In this document: positions 61,201-64,000 of the stretch, one piece after another
Layout of the letters: each line of letters opens with the position of its first letter
Numbering within the stretch: the first letter of the stretch is position 1
Assembly: GCA_036346395.1 (NCBI GenBank)
Contig: CM070594.1
Coordinates: forward strand, 28,367,385 to 28,431,384
Direction of reading: 5' to 3'
Source of the DNA: Hsuehochloa calcarea
Taxonomy: Eukaryota; Streptophyta; Magnoliopsida; Poales; Poaceae
Length of the DNA stretch: 64,000 nucleotides
Notes under the pieces: generated by a model
Database searches by the model: none
The model's input: the letters and a program-made list of their open reading frames with translations, nothing else
What the model was told of the DNA's origin: nothing
Program-made: the position numbers and the translations under genes

Positions 61201-63254
61201 AGACCGTCGGTGTAGTCGAAGAAGAAGGGGTGGCAAGCACAGTCGGAACAAACTGTGCTGCTAACCCGCGGCGAAGCTCGTCAGCATGTAGTGTCGAAAG
61301 AGCCTCAGTGACTGTCGGTCGTGGTGAGCGGCTCAACAGTTGAGCCTTGATAGGCTCAAACTCTGGGCAAGACAGCAGACGAAGTTATAAAGGCGAAGGC
61401 GATCACGATCCACCTTCTGCACTTTATGGCACTCTTGGCAGAGCGGAGGAGTCAGCTCGTCCAGCTAGCGCCAGAGCTCGAAAGAAGTCGTCAACAGAGG
61501 AGTCCTCCTGGCGAAGCGTCTCCGACTCACGCTGAAGCGAAAAGAATTGAGCATCGCTGCTCTGCTGGTATCGCTCACGTAAATACTCCCAGGCCTGGCG
61601 AGTAGAACGCATACCAACAATATCTGGCTGGATGGAGTCGTCGACGTTGACCACCAGGATGGCTCGAACACGGGCCTCATCAGCAAACCAGCGCTCAAAA
61701 GCATCTATGGCGTACTGAGAGGCCTCATCAGCTGCGTCAGCAACAGCAACATCGGCCTCTGCCTCTGTCTTGGCGACCTCATCTTCTGCAGGAGGTGCAG
61801 AAGTAGGCTGTCTGGGAGGAGGATGAACTAGCGACGGCGGACAATGTCGAGCACCAGTAACATGTCCATAGAGGCGGAGACCATCGAGCGTGATCTCCAT
61901 GAGTGATAGCTCGTCCCATGAAACTTACTTCCCGAGAATGGGATCGCAGCGGATGGAACGGAAGCCATCGGTAGGCAGTGCTGGACGACGCGGCGACTAA
62001 GGCAACGAAGTCTAACAGGTGGCACTGGACGGACAGCGGTTAGATCGACGTTTTTTTTATTTGTTTCTTTGGGTCGGGCTTAAAAGGCAAGCCTGCCTAT
62101 GGCCCGTGCGAAGGAGAACACACACGGGGGAACCGAACTAGGGTTCCCTCTGCTTGTGGCGGCTGCCTGAGCGGCGGCGGCCTTGCAGTGGCGGCCAACG
62201 AGCGGCGGTGAGCTCCCGATCGGCAGAGATGGCTGCGTCGGGCTCCCAGTCGGTGGTGCGTCGGGCTCTGATCGACGCAGCGGCCGCGATGGTGGCGCGT
62301 CCTTGTGGCGGCAACCAACGGCGGCGGGTGTGTTGGGCTCCCGGCCGGCGCGCGAGTCTGTGCGGCGGCGGTGTCCTCGCGGCGGCCAACTCGCGGTGGT
62401 GTCCTCGCGGCGGCCAACTTCATGGCGGTGTCCTCGCGGCGGCGGCGTTCGAGCCGGACGGTGACCAGGCGGCCGACGGCGTCGGGCAACGGGATGGTAG
62501 CGGAAGGAGAGCTAGATTAGAGCTCTGATACCATATTATGAATAGTGTGTGTGTATTCAAGAGGGCTCAATGGGCAATATATATAGGGAGTACAATGGGT
62601 TGCCATATCCAGATAAGGAAATACATAAAAAGTCCTATTCTAACGGATACATCCATAAGTGGGATTAGTTCAGGCTCAAAATCAGTTTATGAGACTATGA
62701 TCCTAATAATCTCATCCCATTTTGTTCTATCTGATTTTTTTCTCTCTGTAAAATAACTATCATCAATTTGAATTTGGGTGTTTGTACTCTTTCCCTTTCT
62801 CTGCTGCATCACATAAATCCTTCAAGAAAAACTCGAGTCCTTCATGTTTTACACTGTCAAAATTGACTTTTCAGTGGAATAGGGTTGAAAGCCAATTAAA
62901 TCATTTAGATAGATGGTCCATGTGTCAATTTTCAACTTTGCGGTCACGTGATGGGACACACCAGCTTTGTTCCTCTATTCCACAAGACACATCATCACTT
63001 TTAGCTAATTAAAAAGCCAAAATGGCCTAATTGACACACTTACAGGTTTAGGGACCGGCCGAGTTAAATTTTCAACTTTTGGGACCTAGTGGCACATTAT
63101 TACCAGTTTAGGAATATCTGGGACAAATTTCTCTAATGTTATGAATGTCTTGTTTTATCATTAATATTGTTTGTTATCCTGTTGTTTTTGCAGCACGAGT
63201 CAGAGGTACATCTATACAGGATCCAGTGACCAGTGCGTCTATATTTATGATGTG
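42847..63254 (+). CDS. LEC14B: LEC14B/DCAF11-like WD40-repeat protein, 8 exons in window, 3' end missing
   Basis: Coding exons are 42847-43215, 43336-43455, 44377-44454, 51206-51379, 52322-52399, 54296-54468, 55278-55433 and 63194-63254. All have GT-AG borders and join without a frame change to 403 codons. The protein has a basic, polar N-terminus (MRRKRKTHHGGSS), the family motif GRFSSADCSYALRKHLP, then WD40 blades. Blade ends are visible as ICIYDL, CKVWDRR, IKLWDTR and VYIYDV. WDRR and WDTR fit the WDxR DDB1-binding (DWD) motif, so a role as substrate receptor of a CUL4-DDB1 ubiquitin ligase is likely from the family. The start is chosen because an in-frame TAG lies 9 bases upstream; a further upstream coding exon cannot be excluded. 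The remaining blade(s) and stop lie beyond the window. Introns 3 and 7 are swollen by retrotransposons. No disabling change is seen in the exons. Confidence 0.92.
43336..43455 (+). CDS. LEC14B: WD40 gene, coding exon 2
   Basis: 40 codons, GGHIRIYNAEKQW to ALSPDQRYL, in phase 0. Acceptor ATCAG|GGAGG, donor CCTA|GTAAGC. First WD40 blade. Confidence 0.92.
44377..44454 (+). CDS. LEC14B: WD40 gene, coding exon 3
   Basis: 26 codons, AYSSLSPTVHIVNV to SHANIT. Acceptor TTTTTGCAG|GC, donor ACA|GTATGT. The following intron holds the Copia insertion 40 bases downstream. Confidence 0.92.
44495..44909 (+). repeat. 5' LTR of the intron-3 Copia element
   Basis: 415 bp. Its first ~240 bp is a run of diverged units of the type GGACAACATCTTGACTGTCA. 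A TATA-like CTATAAATATG lies at 44764-44774. The second half is nearly the same as in the 3' LTR. Confidence 0.92.
44912..44924 (+). other. Primer-binding site, initiator tRNA-Met
   Basis: TGGTATCAGAGCC, two bases after the 5' LTR. Confidence 0.92.
45409..49300 (+). pseudogene. Copia gag-pol polyprotein, shattered by short indels
   Basis: Pieces of a Copia polyprotein appear in all three plus frames and change frame repeatedly. A gag start block reads LTKTNYVEWVAVMR (about 45618-45660), a knuckle-like CGKLGHW is at about 46361-46381, and a protease-adjacent HHMTG is at about 46595. Integrase pieces include VDDLSRYMG near 47197-47223. The reverse transcriptase start LKWVFKVKRD (about 48352-48380) and ARMESVRLLLALAA (about 48475) are visible. 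The YVDD active-site region near 48785 is destroyed. The GC content is very high. No part before the RNase H block could be translated as a domain-length protein. Confidence 0.85.
49365..49757 (+). CDS. Copia RNase H C-terminal part, open frame
   Basis: An open frame of about 130 codons covers the C-terminal half of the element's RNase H. The acidic sites are visible in SSCEAEYIAA and VDSKSALALA, followed by HIRVKYHFIRG and a Lys-Pro-Leu-Gly tail. RNase H removes RNA from RNA-DNA hybrids in reverse transcription. It runs into the first bases of the 3' LTR. It has no start codon of its own and is only the end of a broken polyprotein, so no product is expected. It is notable for being unbroken while the upstream 3.9 kb is full of frameshifts. 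Confidence 0.8.
   Translation: MVALSSCEAEYIAASTASTQALWLARLLGDLLGRETEAVALRVDSKSALALAKNPVFHERSKHIRVKYHFIRGRLDEGEIKASYINTTDRLADTFPKPLGRVKFLELCSRIGMSSTLPQGGAQDLGENDE
49748..50142 (+). repeat. 3' LTR of the intron-3 Copia element
   Basis: 395 bp. The first ~230 bp differs from the 5' LTR by many indels and substitutions in the short-unit array. From about 49959 on it is almost identical to it. Confidence 0.92.
50148..51205 (+). other. Remainder of intron 3
   Basis: AT-rich intron sequence between the Copia target duplication and exon 4. Nothing else recognised. Confidence 0.7.
51206..51379 (+). CDS. LEC14B: WD40 gene, coding exon 4
   Basis: 58 codons, EIHEGLEFSDADEE to TERIHAHA, in phase 0. Acceptor GATGCAG|GA, donor GCG|GTATGA. 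A blade with FGIFSVKFSKDGRELVVGS. Confidence 0.93.
52322..52399 (+). CDS. LEC14B: WD40 gene, coding exon 5
   Basis: 26 codons, ADVNVVTFADETSN to SDDSLCK. Acceptor TTTTAAAG|GC, donor AAG|GTGAAG. Confidence 0.92.
52728..53320. mobile_element. MITE-like element in intron 5 (about 593 bp)
   Basis: Begins AAGGTTGTTAAAATC and ends GATTCTAACAACTTT, an inverted pair with few mismatches. The two sides repeat GGATCGAATCG and GATTCTACC words in opposite sense; the middle is AT-rich. No ORF. The target duplication was not resolved. Confidence 0.65.
53365..54173. mobile_element. hAT-like non-autonomous element in intron 5 (about 0.8 kb)
   Basis: Left end CAGTGTTTTAAATAGCGGGC and right end CGCGATTTAAAACATTG are imperfect inverted ends. 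The left side is filled with CTATAGCGG / TAATAGCGG words. Flanks CGTTTTTG and ACTTTTTG resemble a decayed 8-bp target duplication, which would suit hAT. Confidence 0.6.
54296..54468 (+). CDS. LEC14B: WD40 gene, coding exon 6
   Basis: Starts VWDRRCHRRGKPVG and runs through GHLDGVTFIDSRGDGHYF to KLWDTRKMSSTMK. It ends in phase 2, donor AAAGA|GTAACT. It carries both WDxR motifs, the candidate DDB1 contacts. Confidence 0.92.
55278..55433 (+). CDS. LEC14B: WD40 gene, coding exon 7
   Basis: Codes TPRTYEWDYRWMTYPLEAR through GHSVLRTLIRCYFSPIH. Acceptor TTTTTTTCAG|CT, donor CACAG|GTCAGT, ending in phase 2. The next intron is 7.76 kb. Confidence 0.92.
55611..55724 (-). repeat. 3' LTR of the intron-7 Copia element
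   Basis: 114 bp, TGTTATGAAT to CTATTCTAACA on the plus strand. Confidence 0.88.
55737..56957 (-). pseudogene. Copia reverse transcriptase/RNase H, 3' part
   Basis: The minus strand codes most of the reverse transcriptase and all of the RNase H region. RT motifs: SQLDVNNIFLNGVLHEVY, the ALYGLKRALRAWF block and the catalytic LLLYVDDMLITGDD (YVDD at 56664-56675). Then comes the connection FGSLTYFLGIEV. RNase H acidic motifs are SRSSTEAELRAM and IFSDSTGAIGIA. A TAG at 55932 ends the main frame in RNase H. The remaining C-terminal stretch to 55737 (KHELTKHIGMDALY) continues after that stop. LDVNNIF has Asn where the family usually has Ala or Lys. The N-terminal part of the domain is separated by the nested element at 56958. 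Confidence 0.88.
56958..57096 (-). repeat. 3' LTR of the nested element, 139 bp
   Basis: TGTTAGGAATTGTGTG to TATCTCTAACA on the plus strand, followed by ACCCCCCTC (polypurine tract in minus sense). Confidence 0.9.
58454..58617 (+). pseudogene. Captured CYSTM-like gene fragment
   Basis: The plus strand codes a piece typical of plant CYSTM proteins, small tail-anchored stress proteins with a Gly-Tyr-Pro-rich N-terminus. QHQSPAGVP (58457-58481) is followed, after a one-base frame change, by PPQGYPGKDVYRPPSYPS then QGYPRQGYPPP (58483-58572). After a stop at 58579-58581 comes HQSSGRSFMEG (58582-58617). In intact family members the SFMEG motif leads directly into the Cys-rich membrane segment; here the match ends exactly there, so the functional anchor is missing. 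The fragment is antisense to the retroelement and is not expected to make a product. The source gene is not in the window. Recognition is from family pattern by eye. Confidence 0.7.
58754..58880 (-). repeat. 5' LTR of the nested element, 127 bp
   Basis: TGTTAGGAATTGTGTG to TATCTTTAACA. It lacks a short TA-rich piece present in the partner. Confidence 0.9.
58886..60851 (-). pseudogene. Copia gag-pre-integrase, integrase and N-terminal reverse transcriptase, broken
   Basis: Minus-strand order: a protease-adjacent HMTPDC-like start (60851), a WYHRLGHLCGSRL gag-pre-integrase motif (about 60415-60455), then integrase core pieces with FHCDSAGEY and QNGIAERKPRHLIE (59874-60170). A proline/serine-rich linker follows (59240-59546), then the reverse transcriptase start ITCKWVYKIKTRPDGTIE (about 59040-59095). 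Frame changes and stops separate the parts. A ~44-bp tandem duplication (58956-58999 and 59000-59039) breaks the reverse transcriptase just before the nested insertion. Not functional. Confidence 0.85.
60908..61960 (-). pseudogene. Copia gag with zinc-knuckle-like region, broken
   Basis: The capsid block (61424-61900) includes AFERWFADEARVRAILVVNV, TRQAWEYLRERYQQ and LRQEDSSVDDFFRALALA, the Copia gag (retrotran_gag type) pattern. Further on (60908-61336) is a Cys-rich stretch, CNYCKNCGYDYQCCAVCKKQ, where a nucleic-acid-binding knuckle is expected. The frame is interrupted between the two. In the family, gag forms the particle around the RNA. Confidence 0.82.
62534..62645 (-). repeat. 5' LTR of the intron-7 Copia element
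   Basis: 112 bp. The primer-binding site at 62522-62533 abuts it. Between it and gag is a GC-rich leader (62100-62520) with three GTGTCCTCGCGGCGG units at 62371, 62399 and 62428. Confidence 0.85.
63194..63254 (+). CDS. LEC14B: WD40 gene, coding exon 8 (last in window)
   Basis: Codes STSQRYIYTGSSDQCVYIYDV with the first codon split across the intron. Acceptor TTTTTGCAG|CA, donor GATGTG|GTATGG. Phase 0 at its end; the next exon is not in the window. Confidence 0.9.
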
Positions 63255-64000
63255 GTATGGGCCTCAGATGCTTCCCTTAAACTGCTTTTTATTTAACTTG
63301 ATTCTACTATTTGCAAATCATGGCGTTTTTTGGGCCCATCTGTGTGCACATCCACATTTGTGAAAAGTGGATGGTGCACTATTGAAAAAAGAGATCATAG
63401 ATGTAGTACATCTGTACATGTAATGTTATGCACACATGCAAAATTTCAATATCAAATTCGTCCGTGGTATTGAGAACCAAAAAAAGCATTCCCCTATCCA
63501 AACTTTATGAAATCTTTCTTGTTGTATTAGGAGGTTCAAACCCCGTTGAACCCACACAATTTTTGGTTCCTCTTTGGCTCTCTCTCTCTCCCTCCCTCGA
63601 CAATCCATGGGTTATATCATAAGTTTTAGCTGTAATTATGAGAGATTTTAGACTGATTTTTGCACATATACATGTGATCCCATGCACTATCCTCGCCGTT
63701 AAAGTACTCTAAGATTTGTGCTTCTATTTTGCAAAAATCTCCCCTTTCTCTCCCCTCTCCTCTCCCTCTCTCTCCTCCCCTCTCCCCTCCATCTGGTTGG
63801 CGAGCCGTGCAGCCCCGGTGCCTTGTCGTGCCTCGACGCTGCCTACCATGCTGCCCCACCGTGTACCGCGCCGCCTTGGCCCGACCTGCATCTCTGTTGT
63901 CGCTAGAAACCCCATCCCGGCTGGAAACCTCGCCAAACCCAGTGCTGCCGCAAACCTCGCCAAACCCCGACCCGCTGGCGAAAACATTGGGGTTTTGTGG
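63255..64000 (+). other. Start of intron 8, with a pyrimidine-rich and GC-rich patch
   Basis: After the exon-8 donor the sequence is ordinary intron until about 63570. A CT-rich tract (63730-63795) then leads into GC-rich sequence with CCTCGCCAAACCC repeated at 63929 and 63955. No protein is recognised; it could be the edge of another insertion. Confidence 0.5.

Larger units (their letters stand above)
55611..62645 (-). mobile_element. Short-LTR Ty1/Copia element in intron 7, interrupted by a nested element
   Basis: On the minus strand the 5' LTR is 62534-62645 and the 3' LTR is 55611-55724 (112 and 114 bp). An exact initiator-tRNA-Met site abuts the 5' LTR (62522-62533), and a G-rich polypurine tract adjoins the 3' LTR (plus strand ACCCCCCCC at 55724). 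Flanking GATAG (55606-55610) and GATAC (62646-62650) may be a target duplication with one change. Domain order gag, integrase, reverse transcriptase, RNase H is Copia. Without the nested 1.9-kb insert it is about 5.1 kb. It lies opposite to the host gene. Confidence 0.88.

Noticed and set aside
62097..62489. Several overlapping Arg/Ala/Pro-rich ORFs
   Set aside because: GC-rich leader of the intron-7 Copia element with short tandem units; no domain.

Overview
The window reads as a stretch of plant nuclear genome, almost certainly from a grass (Poaceae). It has one intron-rich, single-copy-type gene, many nested LTR retrotransposons, several MITEs, and primer-binding sites matching plant initiator tRNA-Met. 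There are no bacterial-style operons, CRISPR arrays or phage genes. No rRNA or tRNA gene was recognised by eye, and tRNA scanning was not possible here.

Left part (1-40 kb) is a TE graveyard. A degraded Ty1/Copia fragment (gag plus 5' LTR, minus strand) and its flank occur twice, at 1-3013 and 27705-30700, as a long direct duplication. The first copy ends exactly where the 1.7-kb 3' LTR of another minus-strand element begins (3014-4744); that element keeps a broken accessory ORF (5.4-6.9 kb) but no recognisable pol. An 8.7-kb minus-strand LTR element with 2.2-kb LTRs and no recognisable polyprotein (LARD-like, 9025-17737) sits in a TATG microsatellite. It is followed by two related MITEs flanking a tandem-repeat block (17.8-20.7 kb) and by a solo LTR with perfect 5-bp target duplications (22304-24715), related in its termini to the LARD-like LTR. 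Degenerate LTR material fills most of 24.7-34.6 kb, and a ~0.9-kb tandem duplication lies at 35.8-37.5 kb.

Right part (40.5 kb to the window end) is one plus-strand gene encoding a LEC14B/DCAF11-type WD40 protein, a probable CUL4-DDB1 substrate receptor. A probable non-coding leader exon lies near 40.5 kb and eight coding exons lie between 42847 and 63254. They join in frame to 403 codons; the 3' end is outside the window. Its introns have taken in complete transposons: a 5.6-kb plus-strand Copia element in intron 3 (44495-50142, target duplication AAGTC), two MITE-like elements in intron 5, and a minus-strand short-LTR Copia element in intron 7 (55611-62645). That last element is itself interrupted by a 1.9-kb short-LTR non-autonomous element (56958-58880, perfect target duplication GGAAC).

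The most notable discovery candidate is that innermost element. It carries, in antisense, a truncated fragment resembling a plant CYSTM-family gene, which would be gene capture by a small LTR retroelement. A second cross-window signal is that differences between paired copies (three independent pairs) cluster as short indels in GC-rich tracts. This may be sequence-consensus error rather than biology and should be checked before reading frames there are trusted.
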